Part shown: piece after piece, positions 17,618 to 25,609 of the stretch
Position numbering within the stretch: position 1 is the first letter of the stretch
Layout of the letters: each line of letters begins with the position of its first letter
Assembly (NCBI GenBank): GCA_043775075.1
Contig: JAYVSS010000206.1
Span: 1 to 32,727 of the forward strand
Reading direction: 5' to 3'
Origin: JANLQX01 sp043775075
GTDB taxonomy: Bacteria; Actinomycetota; Acidimicrobiia; Acidimicrobiales; JANYDT01
DNA: 32,727 bases
Program-made: the position numbers and the translations under genes
The notes under the pieces: model-generated
What the model was told of the DNA's origin: nothing
The model's database searches: none
What the model saw: the letters and a program-made list of their open reading frames with translations, nothing else

Positions 17618-18120
17618 GCGAGTTCGCCAGCCGGGTGTCGTTGACCGTGAATGGTCGAGTGGTCTCCACCGACGTGGAAGATCGCACCCTGCTCATTCAC
17701 TTCCTGCGCGAGCAACTGCGGCTGACCGGCTCCCATGTGGGTTGTGACACATCAAACTGCGGAGCGTGCACCGTGCATCTCGATGGTGACGCGGTGAAGA
17801 GTTGCACCATGCTGGCGGTGCAAGCGAACGGACATGCCGTGACTACCATTGAAGGCATCAGCGGTCCCTTCGATGGACGTAGCTCCGTGCAGGAGGGATT
17901 CAGGCAGTGTCACGGCCTGCAATGCGGGTATTGCACACCCGGCATGGTCATGGCGGCTTCCGCCCTTTTGGTCGAGAACCCCAACCCGACATCCACCGAG
18001 ATCCGCCACGCGCTTGAAGGCAACATATGTAGGTGCACTGGGTATCAGATGATTGTTGACTCAATTGAATGGGCGGCAGCCAACGCATCGCCACCACTGT
18101 CTGCACGTGGCATCGCATGA
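17614..18120 (+). CDS. CoxS-like [2Fe-2S] subunit of molybdenum hydroxylase
   Basis: 168 residues from ATG 17614, which overlaps the large-subunit stop. All eight cluster ligands are present: Cys44, Cys49, Cys52 and Cys64 (plant-type ferredoxin cluster in GCDTSNCGAC), and Cys104, Cys107, Cys139 and Cys141 (second cluster in CGYCTPGM and CRCTGY). The subunit passes electrons from the molybdenum centre to the FAD subunit. The frame is open for 67 further codons upstream, but those overlap the large subunit and are unrelated. The stop overlaps the next ATG by 4 bp. Confidence 0.95.
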   Translation: MSEFASRVSLTVNGRVVSTDVEDRTLLIHFLREQLRLTGSHVGCDTSNCGACTVHLDGDAVKSCTMLAVQANGHAVTTIEGISGPFDGRSSVQEGFRQCHGLQCGYCTPGMVMAASALLVENPNPTSTEIRHALEGNICRCTGYQMIVDSIEWAAANASPPLSARGIA

Positions 18121-18938
18121 TTCCCGCACCATTTCGGTACCTGGCGGCAACGTCGATCGACGAAGCCATTGGCGCACTTGCCGAGCACGGAGAGGAGGCC
18201 AAGATCATGGCCGGTGGCCAGTCCCTGTTGCCGCTGATCAAGCTTCGCCTCGCAGCGCCCGCCGTGCTTATCGATCTGGTCGGGTGTGGTCTCCGGGGGA
18301 TCAGCGTCGACGGTTCCATGCTTGTGGTGCGGGCGATGACGGCTTATCGCGACATCGTTCGCTCGCCCCTGGTGATGCAGCACGCACCGCTGTTGGCTGC
18401 GGCATCGGCGATCGTCGGCGATCCCCAGGTGCGCAATCGCGGCACAATCGGAGGCGGGGCCGCTCACGCCGATCCAGCCGGTGATATCGGATGCGCGCTT
18501 ATGGCTCTCGACGCGACCATGATCGCTCAGGGTCCCTCGGGACGTCGATCGATCCCCATCGATGAGTTCTTCCTCGGGTATTGGACAACAGCACTGGCCG
18601 ATGACGAGGTACTCGTGGAAGTCCGCATTCCGTGCTCTGGCGATGCACCCTGGGATTACCAGAAATTCAATATCCGCTCGCAGGACTGGGCTACCGTCGC
18701 CGTGGCCGTGCAAGGAGATCGAGTGGCCCTGGCATCGATGGCCGACCGGGTCATTCGGGCGTCAGCAACGGAGCGGGCACTGGTATCGGGCTCATCCTTG
18801 GCCGATGCAGCAGCGTTGGCCGACGAAGGAACGACGCCACCCGCCGACCTTCGTGCGTCCTCAGACTATCGACGCAATTTAGTACGTGTACTTACGATTG
18901 ATGCACTGCGGCTTTCCCGCTCACGGCCGCTGCAATAG
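18117..18938 (+). CDS. CoxM-like FAD subunit of molybdenum hydroxylase
   Basis: 273 residues from ATG 18117, coupled by an ATGA overlap to the iron-sulphur subunit. The FAD-binding motifs AGGQSLLPL (32-40) and TIGGG (110-114, within RNRGTIGGGAAHADPAGD) are intact. This subunit hands electrons from the clusters to an acceptor. The gene order here is large-small-medium, whereas form-I cox operons are usually M-S-L and form-II usually S-L-M. No cofactor-maturation or coxG-like gene follows; the next annotated gene is on the other strand. Confidence 0.93.
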   Translation: MIPAPFRYLAATSIDEAIGALAEHGEEAKIMAGGQSLLPLIKLRLAAPAVLIDLVGCGLRGISVDGSMLVVRAMTAYRDIVRSPLVMQHAPLLAAASAIVGDPQVRNRGTIGGGAAHADPAGDIGCALMALDATMIAQGPSGRRSIPIDEFFLGYWTTALADDEVLVEVRIPCSGDAPWDYQKFNIRSQDWATVAVAVQGDRVALASMADRVIRASATERALVSGSSLADAAALADEGTTPPADLRASSDYRRNLVRVLTIDALRLSRSRPLQ

Positions 18939-19311
18939 CGGTGACGAGGCGGCAACGCCGAGGCTCGCAGGGCTATTCGTTAGTGTGCTTACTGGTTAGT
19001 TCGCGTGATTATTCAGCGCGTATCGTGCGTCACCTCTTGTGCTGTCCCCAGCCGCTCCCCCGTGCATGTCCGTGCCGCCGGTTGTGAGCGCCCGAATTGT
19101 TCGCTCCACGAAGCCGGTGGAAAATGGCGCGGCGTACCCGACTGATACTCCGCCGAAATGGTTTGCACCGGCGAAACCCACAAAACGTCGTCAAAATAAC
19201 ATTCGTCAAAACTGACAAATGGATTGGACCAGGAGGCGGCCTGGCGCGAGCGCGCTGAAGCGACGCGGGCCGCCCACCCAGAAGGCGGGCGATCCGCGCG
19301 TCCTGCAGGTG
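18939..19311. other. 373-bp intergenic region without a gene
   Basis: The region separates the end of the importer/hydroxylase operon from the convergent cold-shock gene. Short frames on either strand have no start signal or family resemblance. A small GGCG-GCAA-CGCC hairpin at 18948-18959, 10 nt after the operon stop, could aid termination but has only four stem pairs and no T run. The middle part, around 19140-19220, is A-rich relative to its surroundings. I see no RNA gene. Confidence 0.5.
19272..19290 (-). terminator. Candidate hairpin terminator after cold-shock gene
   Basis: On the minus strand GCCCGCC-TTCTG-GGTGGGC forms a 7-bp stem with one G-T pair, about 20 nt after the cold-shock gene stop. 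It lacks a T run, so intrinsic termination is uncertain. Confidence 0.4.
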
Positions 19312-19515
19312 TTAGACGAGTCGGACGTTGGCGGCGTTTGGGCCCTTGGGGCCCTGCGTCACCTCGTACTCGACTTTGTCGTTCTCATTCAGGCTCTTAT
19401 AGCCGCCTGCCTGAATGGCGGAGAAGTGGACGAACACGTCGGGTCCTCCGCTGTCTTGTGTGAGAAAGCCGAAGCCCTTCTCGCTGTTGAACCATTTAAC
19501 GAGACCTGTTGCCAT
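19312..19515 (-). CDS. cspA: Cold-shock protein (CspA family)
   Basis: 67 residues from ATG 19515. The single CSD domain is complete: GLVKWFNSEKGFGFL with RNP1-type residues, then DVFVHFSAI (RNP2) and the closing TQGPKGPNAANVRLV. Such proteins bind single-stranded nucleic acid and melt RNA structure in the cytoplasm. AGGA lies about 8 nt upstream of the ATG. The region before it, up to about 19640, is a likely 5' leader, as cold-shock genes often have long leaders, but no cold-box is evident. The gene is isolated, so it is probably monocistronic. Confidence 0.96.
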   Translation of the reverse strand: MATGLVKWFNSEKGFGFLTQDSGGPDVFVHFSAIQAGGYKSLNENDKVEYEVTQGPKGPNAANVRLV

Positions 19516-19672
19516 GATGTGAATCCTGTGCCTTTTTTCGCTTGTCAGCCGCAGTGACGGATGACATGGAAATGGCTTCCACACCTACGATGCCGATCAA
19601 GATTGGGCCTTAACCATATCAGGCGCAGGAAGCCGCCCGCTCCTCGGCACTGTCCGCCACTAGGGTGCCGTG

Positions 19673-20332
19673 ATGACCATCGACCGAGCTGGCGCTGACA
19701 AGCTGTTGACCACCACACGGTCAGTGCGCAAACGCCTCGATCTCAAGAGGCCGGTGCCGCTGGAAGTCATTGATGAGTGCATCGAAGTGGCGATGCAGGC
19801 GCCAACGGGCACCAACGCCCAGAACTGGGCATTCGTCGTCGTCACCGATCCCGCCAAGAAAAAAGCCATTGCCGACTTTTACCGCAAGGCCGGCGAGATG
19901 ATGTCTGGCTCTGGCTACCCGCCCCCATTGCCCGAAGGCGATCCTCGCGAGCACGTCATGGCGAAGGTCATGGAAAGCGCTGCATACCTCGGTGGCCTGC
20001 TTGAGCAGGTGCCGGTATTCGTCATCCCCTGCGTCCAGGGCCGAGTGGAAAAGGTGCCGATGATCGTCGCCCAGGCATCTACCTACGGGTCGATTCTGCC
20101 GGCTGCGTGGAGTTTCATGCTCGCCGCTCGGGCCCGAGGGCTTGGCACCGTATGGACCACCGTCCACCTGTTCTTCCACGACGAAGTCAGCGAGTTGCTT
20201 GGGATCCCAGAGGACTGGACTCAGACGGTGTTGTTTCCCGTGGCGTACTACACCGGCGACGACTTCAGGCCGGCCCATCGTCTGGCGTCGGGTCCGATGA
20301 TCCATCACGACACCTGGCACCCGGCCCCGTAA
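19673..20332 (+). CDS. Nitroreductase-family flavoprotein
   Basis: 219 residues from ATG 19673 (GTG 19670 is one codon earlier). The family pattern is clear: TRSVRKRLDLKRPVPLEVIDECIEVA, QAPTGTNAQNWAFVVV (FMN contact), and the GLGTVWTTVHLF segment. Members are dimeric, FMN-dependent and use NAD(P)H to reduce nitro groups, quinones or activated double bonds; some dehalogenate. The substrate is not predictable. It stands alone between the cold-shock gene and the truncated ligase gene and could take part in the surrounding oxidative metabolism. Confidence 0.88.
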   Translation: MTIDRAGADKLLTTTRSVRKRLDLKRPVPLEVIDECIEVAMQAPTGTNAQNWAFVVVTDPAKKKAIADFYRKAGEMMSGSGYPPPLPEGDPREHVMAKVMESAAYLGGLLEQVPVFVIPCVQGRVEKVPMIVAQASTYGSILPAAWSFMLAARARGLGTVWTTVHLFFHDEVSELLGIPEDWTQTVLFPVAYYTGDDFRPAHRLASGPMIHHDTWHPAP

Positions 20333-20518
20333 GCGCGCTGAATATCCGCTCGGCAGATACGATGCCTTTCCCCGATCGTACGCGCGCCTATGAACTGACC
20401 GTTTCACGACGCAGCGATTCGACCAAAGTCGATTGATCGACTCGACGGGATTATTGCGACTCGGTAGTGCGCTTGTGCCCCTATGGCAAGCTCGAAGCAC
20501 CAAAAAAGGGGAACATCC

Positions 20519-21418
20519 ATGATGTTGACGGAGTCGCACGCCACCGGCACAACTATTCCGTCGGTTCGAGATCTGACCATCGGAGGCCTCCTCCGTGAAG
20601 CGGCCGCCGCTCAACCGGATCGGATCGCTCTCGTCGGCGGAGCGGCTGACCCATCGGCCCGGCGGAGTTGGACGTATGCCGAGTTGCTCAACGAAGCAAC
20701 GGCGGCAGCGAAGGGTTTGCGCACCCGTTTCGAACCCGGCGACCGGATCGCCGTGTGGGCACCGAACTATCCGGAGTGGGTGATTCTCGAATTCGCCTCG
20801 GCGATGGCCGGGCTGATCCTGGTCACCGTCAACCCGGCTTTTCGTGCTGCCGAAGTCGCTTATGTGCTCAAGCAGTCGCGGTCGGTCGGAGTGGTTACGG
20901 CGACGGAGTTCCGGGGCAATCCAATGCTCGCCACGATCGAGGAGATCCGGGCTGAATGCCCTGAGTTGCGTGAGGTCATCCGGTTCGACCAATGGTCCGA
21001 CCTTCTCGAGTCGGCTGCCTCGTTCGAGGGCGATCTTGTCGATCCGGGTCCGAGCGACGCGGTGATGATCCAGTACACCTCGGGGACTACCGGCTTCCCG
21101 AAGGGAGCGCTGCTCCATCATCGCGGCCTGGTCAACAATGGCGCTCACATCACCGGCCGAATGGGCATGTCGGACGGGGAAGTGATGATTGGGGTCTGCC
21201 CGCTGTTCTACACCGCTGGTTGCGTGATCACCGTTCTCGGCGCTGTTTCCAAACAGGCCACGCTTATCTATCAAGAGGCGTTCGATCCAGGCTTAGCGTT
21301 AGAACTCCACGAGACCTACGGCGGCACGGCGTTGATGGCGGTGCCGACGATGCTCGCGGCGATGACCGAACACCCCGACTTCGCCACCCGCAATCTCTCC
21401 GCGCTGACGGAGCTCTAG
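20519..21418 (+). pseudogene. Acyl-CoA/AMP ligase, truncated after N-terminal part
   Basis: 299 residues from ATG 20519, preceded by AGGGG. The sequence is a normal ANL-family ligase at first: SWTYAELLNEATAAAKGL, APNYPEWVILEFA, and the ATP-binding loop YTSGTTGFPKG, then LFYTAGCVITVLG and VPTMLAAMTEHPDF. It stops at ALTEL followed by TAG, just where the SGGAP motif should begin, so the rest of the N-terminal domain and the entire C-terminal lid (about 200-250 residues) are missing. No remaining piece appears in the other frames. The enoyl-CoA hydratase begins 28 nt later with its own strong site, suggesting deletion rather than frameshift. Probably inactive as a ligase. Confidence 0.78.
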
Positions 21419-21433
21419 ACCGAAAACTTTGAC

Positions 21434-21440
21434 AAAGGAG
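21434..21440 (+). promoter_or_regulatory. Strong ribosome-binding site for enoyl-CoA hydratase
   Basis: AAAGGAG lies 5 nt before ATG 21446, fixing that start and showing that the gene is translated independently of the truncated ligase upstream. Confidence 0.8.
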
Positions 21441-21445
21441 CAACA

Positions 21446-22294
21446 ATGACAGCGATCCGAGCGGAGGATGATGGACATGTTCGCCATCTCGTGCTGTGCC
21501 GGGCGGCGGAGTTCAACACGATCACGCCGGAACTGCGTGACGAGCTGACCGAGGAACTGGCTCGCGCCGACCGGGACCGAGGTGTGCGCGTGGTGCTCCT
21601 GCGGGCCGAAGGGCGAGCCTTCTGCGCGGGCTTCGGTCTCGACTGGTCGACGCTCGGGCAGGCCACGAACGAGAACGTGGAGCGGATGTGGGATTCGGTG
21701 TCCGATCTGATGATGATCGGCAGCTACGCGGCGGCGTTCGCGAAACTGCAGGAGATTTCTAAACCGACGATTGCCGCCGTGCAGGGCTGGTGCGTGGCCG
21801 GCGGCACCGACATGATCCTGAACGCCGACTTGATCCTCGCCGCTGAGTCGGCGAGCTTCGGATACCCGCCCGCTCGTGTGTGGGGAACGCCCGAAGCGAC
21901 GTGGGTGTGGGTGGCTCGACTCGGGCTTGAACAGGCCAAGCGCTACCTCTTCACCGGCGACGAAATACCGGCACCAGAAGCTGCCCGGCTCGGCATGATC
22001 CTCGAGTGCGTACCCGACGACGAACTGCTCGACCGCGCCACATCGCTCGCGAACCGCATGGCGCTCCTGCCGATGAATCAACTGCAGATGATGAAACTGC
22101 TGTGCAACGACGTCGCCAAGCAGATGTACGCACCGGATCGCTCGCGCACGATTTCGTGTGTGTTCGATGGCGTCGCTCGCCACACGCAGGAGGGTGCGGA
22201 ATTCGTGAACCGGTCGCTTGAGGTCGGCTGGCGTCAGGCCGTCCGCGAGCGCGATGAGCCTTTCGGCGACTACGGCGCCCGGGCACGGGAGTGA
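21446..22294 (+). CDS. Enoyl-CoA hydratase/isomerase (crotonase) family
   Basis: 282 residues. The crotonase fold is seen in RVVLLRAEGRAFCAGFGLDW, the oxyanion-hole segment AAVQGWCVAGGTDMILNADLILAAES, and FGYPPARVWGTPEATWVW, a version frequent in actinobacterial EchA-type enzymes. Members hydrate or isomerise the double bond of an acyl-CoA in beta-oxidation-type pathways. The paired acyl-CoA ligase upstream is truncated, so the enzyme would have to get its CoA ester from another ligase. The tight ribosome-binding site supports expression. Confidence 0.9.
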   Translation: MTAIRAEDDGHVRHLVLCRAAEFNTITPELRDELTEELARADRDRGVRVVLLRAEGRAFCAGFGLDWSTLGQATNENVERMWDSVSDLMMIGSYAAAFAKLQEISKPTIAAVQGWCVAGGTDMILNADLILAAESASFGYPPARVWGTPEATWVWVARLGLEQAKRYLFTGDEIPAPEAARLGMILECVPDDELLDRATSLANRMALLPMNQLQMMKLLCNDVAKQMYAPDRSRTISCVFDGVARHTQEGAEFVNRSLEVGWRQAVRERDEPFGDYGARARE

Positions 22295-22556
22295 CGCCTG
22301 AAAGATTGCATCAAACCATCGTCGACACGTCATCGACTCGGTATGACAGTGCACTTGGCCGTACGACTGTTGATTGGATTCAGACTGGATGGTCCGAATG
22401 AAGCTCGACACCGGCGATCGTGTCCGGGCAGCAGTGACGGCCTACGACGCCGGATTCGTCGTCCCCGGCAGCTGACCGAGAAAGCGTAAGGCCATAGGTG
22501 CACATATGAGTACGGAGCTGTCCAGCTGATGCGAGGCTGGCCGTACGATCGATGGC
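22295..22556. other. Intergenic gap with a possible gene remnant
   Basis: A 25-codon frame from ATG 22398 to the TGA at 22475 opens with MKLDTGDRVRAAV and runs to VVPGS. It looks like the start of a small beta-barrel-type protein that ends prematurely, in keeping with the eroded genes on either side, but it is too short to assign. The rest of the gap shows no RNA gene or clear promoter. Confidence 0.35.
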
Positions 22557-23432
22557 GTGGGCACGTTTCGCATTTTCGCTCGGGTGTTTCTCTGTGGCGC
22601 GTCGATCATCATGGTGGCGTCGTGCACGGCATTTCGGTCGGCCGGTTTGTCGTGCCCGGTCAGCAGGTTCCGAAGCACCAAACCGCTGGTGATCGCCCAC
22701 GCCAGCAGTACGTATTTCGGGCCGGCGAACACGCTCGTGATGATGCGGGCCGCCGTCGCCGCTGGAGCCGACGTGGTCGATGCCGATGTTCGAATGACCG
22801 GTGATGGGGTACTTGTTGCCTCCCACGATGACGACCTACAAGGCGCAACTGACACGGCCGGCACAATCCACACAGCGACCATTGCCCACCTGCGCACCCT
22901 TGACGCCGCCCGCACGTGGCCGGGCCCCGACCACGACTACCCGTTACGTGGGCGAGGCGTCACTATCCCGACTGTCGAGGAAATCCTTACAGCGTTTCCC
23001 CACCGGCGGATATCGCTCGAGTTCAAGACGACGGGCGGCGAACGCAACTTGTGCACCCTTCTCCGACGACTTCACCGCACCAACGACGTGTATGTCGGAT
23101 CGGCAGGTGACGCCGCCGTTGACATGTTCAAGCCGATCTGTCCCGAAGTCGCGACAACCGTTACGGACGCGCTTGTTGTGACGATGAACGACGCCCGGGC
23201 GAAGGCCATACCGTGGTGCTCACCGTCACCGCTGGGTCAGCCGCCGTACATGATCGGTACCCGGAAGCTGGTGACGTCAGAGTCCGTCCGCTGGGATCAC
23301 GAACATGGCATGGCGATCTACACGTGGACACTCGACGACGCAGCGCGGCTCAACGCTGCTGCCGATGCCGGCGTCGACGGTGTCTACACCGGTCGAGCCG
23401 ACGTCGCCCGGGCCATCTTCGACCGCCGTTGA
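22557..23432 (+). CDS. GDPD-like lipoprotein with substituted active site
   Basis: 291 residues starting at GTG. A signal peptide ends in a lipobox-like VASC with Cys23, so it is likely anchored outside the membrane. The body follows the glycerophosphodiester phosphodiesterase TIM barrel: VIAHASSTYFGPANTL, DVVDADVRMTGDGVLVASHDD, TVEEILTAFP, ISLEFKT, and the closing MAIYTWTLDD and GVDGVYTGRAD. Two catalytic residues differ from the canonical HRG...PENT: Ala49 in place of Arg and Ala57 in place of Glu. His48, Asp77 and His90 remain. It may be inactive or act on another ligand. It is followed by the nucleoside-phosphorylase-like gene. Confidence 0.8.
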   Translation: MGTFRIFARVFLCGASIIMVASCTAFRSAGLSCPVSRFRSTKPLVIAHASSTYFGPANTLVMMRAAVAAGADVVDADVRMTGDGVLVASHDDDLQGATDTAGTIHTATIAHLRTLDAARTWPGPDHDYPLRGRGVTIPTVEEILTAFPHRRISLEFKTTGGERNLCTLLRRLHRTNDVYVGSAGDAAVDMFKPICPEVATTVTDALVVTMNDARAKAIPWCSPSPLGQPPYMIGTRKLVTSESVRWDHEHGMAIYTWTLDDAARLNAAADAGVDGVYTGRADVARAIFDRR

Positions 23433-23529
23433 GCCTCACCGACGGGGGCCTCGGCCACGTATGCTCGGCGGGCGTGCCTACGACGAACGCCGAACTCGCT
23501 TTCGCCGGGCCGGAGCGGTCGAAAGCTTC

Positions 23530-24357
23530 ATGAACGACGACGCCATCACGAGCAACATGCGAGCGACTAACAGCGGAACCGCACCGATCCTCAACCGCAA
23601 AGCCCACGACGAAGCGTCGGTATTCCAGGTCGAGAATCTGCTCCGTGAGGGTCGCCGCCAACGTGGGCGTACCGATCGGCCCGTGCCCGCAGTCTGTGTT
23701 CTTGACCCTGACGGCGACATCGTGCGGCACCTCCGCGCTACCGGAAACGGTGCGCTCCACGACGGGTGGGCCTGCTACCACTCTGAACTGTGGGTCGTTG
23801 AGACGGACGGGATCTCGATCGGCATCGTGCCCTGCGCCGTCGGAGCACCATACGCCGTGCTCATTGCCGAACAACTCGTCGCGTCTGGCTGTGACCTGAT
23901 CATCTCGATCACGTCCGCCGGACGTATCGTCGCGCTCGGAGACCCGCCGTACTTCGTCATCATCGAGCGCGCTCGCCGCGACGAGGGCACCAGCCTCCAC
24001 TACCTGCCGCCGTCAGAATGGGCATATCTCGACCCGGCACTGCTCGACCAGCTCACCGGACTTGATGGGCTCGACGAACCGGTCCAGTTCGGCGCGTCCT
24101 GGACCACCGACGCACCCTTCCGCGAAACGCCGACGGCGATTGCCGACGCCGAACAGGCCGGTGTCCATGCCGTCGAGATGGAAGCGTCCGCCCTGTACGC
24201 CTTTGCCGCCGCCCGAAACGCCGCCGTAGTTTGCGTTGCGCACGTCACCAACACCCTCGCCGTCGATGGTGACGATTTCGAAAAAGGCGAAGCCGACGGC
24301 ACCCACCGAATACTCCAACTGGCCATCGCCATCGCCCGTCGACTCGGCCAGGGTTGA
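23530..24357 (+). CDS. Nucleoside phosphorylase-superfamily protein
   Basis: 275 residues from ATG 23530; ATG 23461 is a longer alternative. The pattern is that of the PNP/uridine phosphorylase superfamily: a phosphate-site region, GISIGIVPCAVGAPYAVLIAEQL, LIISITSAGRIV, GASWTTDAPFRET and the signature HAVEMEASALYAFAA, whose Glu contacts the ribose. It should cleave a nucleoside or related N-glycoside with phosphate, or hydrolyse one. The substrate is not clear from the motifs. It lies about 100 nt after the GDPD-like gene on the same strand, so both may be expressed together. Confidence 0.82.
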   Translation: MNDDAITSNMRATNSGTAPILNRKAHDEASVFQVENLLREGRRQRGRTDRPVPAVCVLDPDGDIVRHLRATGNGALHDGWACYHSELWVVETDGISIGIVPCAVGAPYAVLIAEQLVASGCDLIISITSAGRIVALGDPPYFVIIERARRDEGTSLHYLPPSEWAYLDPALLDQLTGLDGLDEPVQFGASWTTDAPFRETPTAIADAEQAGVHAVEMEASALYAFAAARNAAVVCVAHVTNTLAVDGDDFEKGEADGTHRILQLAIAIARRLGQG

Positions 24358-24376
24358 GCCGCAGTGGGTGCAAACG

Positions 24377-25585
24377 TCAGCGAAATATGACGGGATACTT
24401 CGACCAGTAGGGCCGGCTCGTGGCGGTGTCCATGACCGACGGATCGTTGGGGTCGGGGCGGGCTCCACGGTCGATCATCGCCTGCACGGCAATGGTGGCG
24501 AGGCCAAAGAGGTGGCCTTCGAGGGCGTCGCCCTCGCCCATCAACACTCCGGCGGCCAGCTCCTGTCCAATGCATGCGTGCATACCATGTCCGAACGAGA
24601 TGCCGTACGGACCCACATCATCTCGGTTGACTGTGCGGTGCGGGTTGAAGGCGGCGGCGTCGTCCCCAAAGATTGACGGGTCGCGATTTACCGACAGCAG
24701 GTCGATGATCACCTTGGTGCCGTTAACAATGACGGAGCCGTCCCGACGAGTTACGTCGGCCCGAGCCCACCTCTGGGCCACCGGACTCGACGGGTTGAGC
24801 CGTACCGTCTCGTGCACACATCGCTGCACAAACAAACGATCAGCGCGCAGACGATCCTCGTCTTCCGGGTGATCGGCAATCCATCGGAAGATGTTGTCGA
24901 GCGAACGGGTAAACGCCGTGGCGCTGGTGTGGGCGCCGGCGAGGAGGAAGAAGGCAATCTCGCGCCGAATGATGTCCGGTGGGAGATGGAGGTCATCGAT
25001 ATTGCGAAGGAGGACGGTGAGAACGTCTTTCGGGAGCGCATCCTCAGCAAGCGTCCCGGCGTTGACCTGGGCAATGAGCGCGAGCCGGCGAGCGATAGAC
25101 GGATCGAGAAACTCCGTTTGGAACGAGTCCATGGCGACGCCGACTTCAGCATTCACGATCGTTTTGTCGCGGGTCGAGTGGGCAATGGTGGCACCTTCGA
25201 TGAACTTCATCATCTGGCCATAGAGGCGATGGGTTTCGTCGGCCGTTCCGGTCGGTCGGTCCACGCCAGCGTTGAACGCCGCCAGGTTCATCATCAGCTG
25301 ATGGCTGAGCGTGACCAGTTCGCTGTGCCCCGCCTCCACGTGGGGATCAAGGGTGGCGGCGATGATCGGCGGGAACCGCTCAAACTCGTAGTGCTCCAGC
25401 GTGTCACGCCGAAACAGTCGGTTCTCCAGGCGACGTCGGGAGCGGTGTTCGTCGGCGTGCAGATTGACGAGGACGCCGTTCATGATTTCACCCTCGTCGT
25501 ACAGCGCCTGCGCCATGTCTTTGCTGCGATAGATCTCCTTGGCCTCGTCGAGGTTGGTGATCGTGAGAATTGCTGGCGTGCTCAT
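24377..25585 (-). CDS. Cytochrome P450 B, with His in I-helix
   Basis: 402 residues from ATG 25585. ExxR is at 259-262 (HETVR), the AAFNPHRTV segment follows, and the heme loop FGHGMHACIG has Cys338 as ligand. The I-helix reads AGAHTS (216-221), so His219 (codon 24929-24931) replaces the acid usually paired with Thr in oxygen activation; P450 A carries the same substitution. The two also share the NLH-DEH-RRRLENRLFRRDT region and a PDP-MDT-YP ending. This is the last gene of a six-gene minus-strand operon, 24 nt after an SDR gene, with a strong GAGGAG site. Confidence 0.94.
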   Translation of the reverse strand: MSTPAILTITNLDEAKEIYRSKDMAQALYDEGEIMNGVLVNLHADEHRSRRRLENRLFRRDTLEHYEFERFPPIIAATLDPHVEAGHSELVTLSHQLMMNLAAFNAGVDRPTGTADETHRLYGQMMKFIEGATIAHSTRDKTIVNAEVGVAMDSFQTEFLDPSIARRLALIAQVNAGTLAEDALPKDVLTVLLRNIDDLHLPPDIIRREIAFFLLAGAHTSATAFTRSLDNIFRWIADHPEDEDRLRADRLFVQRCVHETVRLNPSSPVAQRWARADVTRRDGSVIVNGTKVIIDLLSVNRDPSIFGDDAAAFNPHRTVNRDDVGPYGISFGHGMHACIGQELAAGVLMGEGDALEGHLFGLATIAVQAMIDRGARPDPNDPSVMDTATSRPYWSKYPVIFR

Positions 25586-25588
25586 GGG

Positions 25589-25595
25589 TCTCCTC
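25589..25595 (-). promoter_or_regulatory. Ribosome-binding site deciding the P450 B start
   Basis: GAGGAGA on the minus strand lies 3-4 nt upstream of ATG 25585, favouring this start over the in-frame codon seven residues earlier. Confidence 0.72.
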
Positions 25596-25609
25596 GTGAG
25601 AGTCAAGCG

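Noticed and set aside
15269..18938. Carbon monoxide dehydrogenase
   Set aside because: The active-site loop is AYRGAGR, not AYxCSFR, so it is a form-II enzyme with a different likely substrate.
19721..21274. A 517-codon open frame on the minus strand
   Set aside because: It is antisense to the nitroreductase and ligase genes and shows no domain or start signal.
21411..21420. Adjacent SacI- and XbaI-type sites (GAGCTCTAGA) at the ligase truncation, as possible vector sequence
   Set aside because: The flanking sequence on both sides is genomic in composition and the downstream gene has a natural ribosome-binding site; the sites can occur by chance.
2846..22510. Similar CATATGTGCAC / GTGCACATATG strings at about 2848 and 22499
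   Set aside because: One is inside the ligase coding region and the match is only about 11 bases, likely chance.
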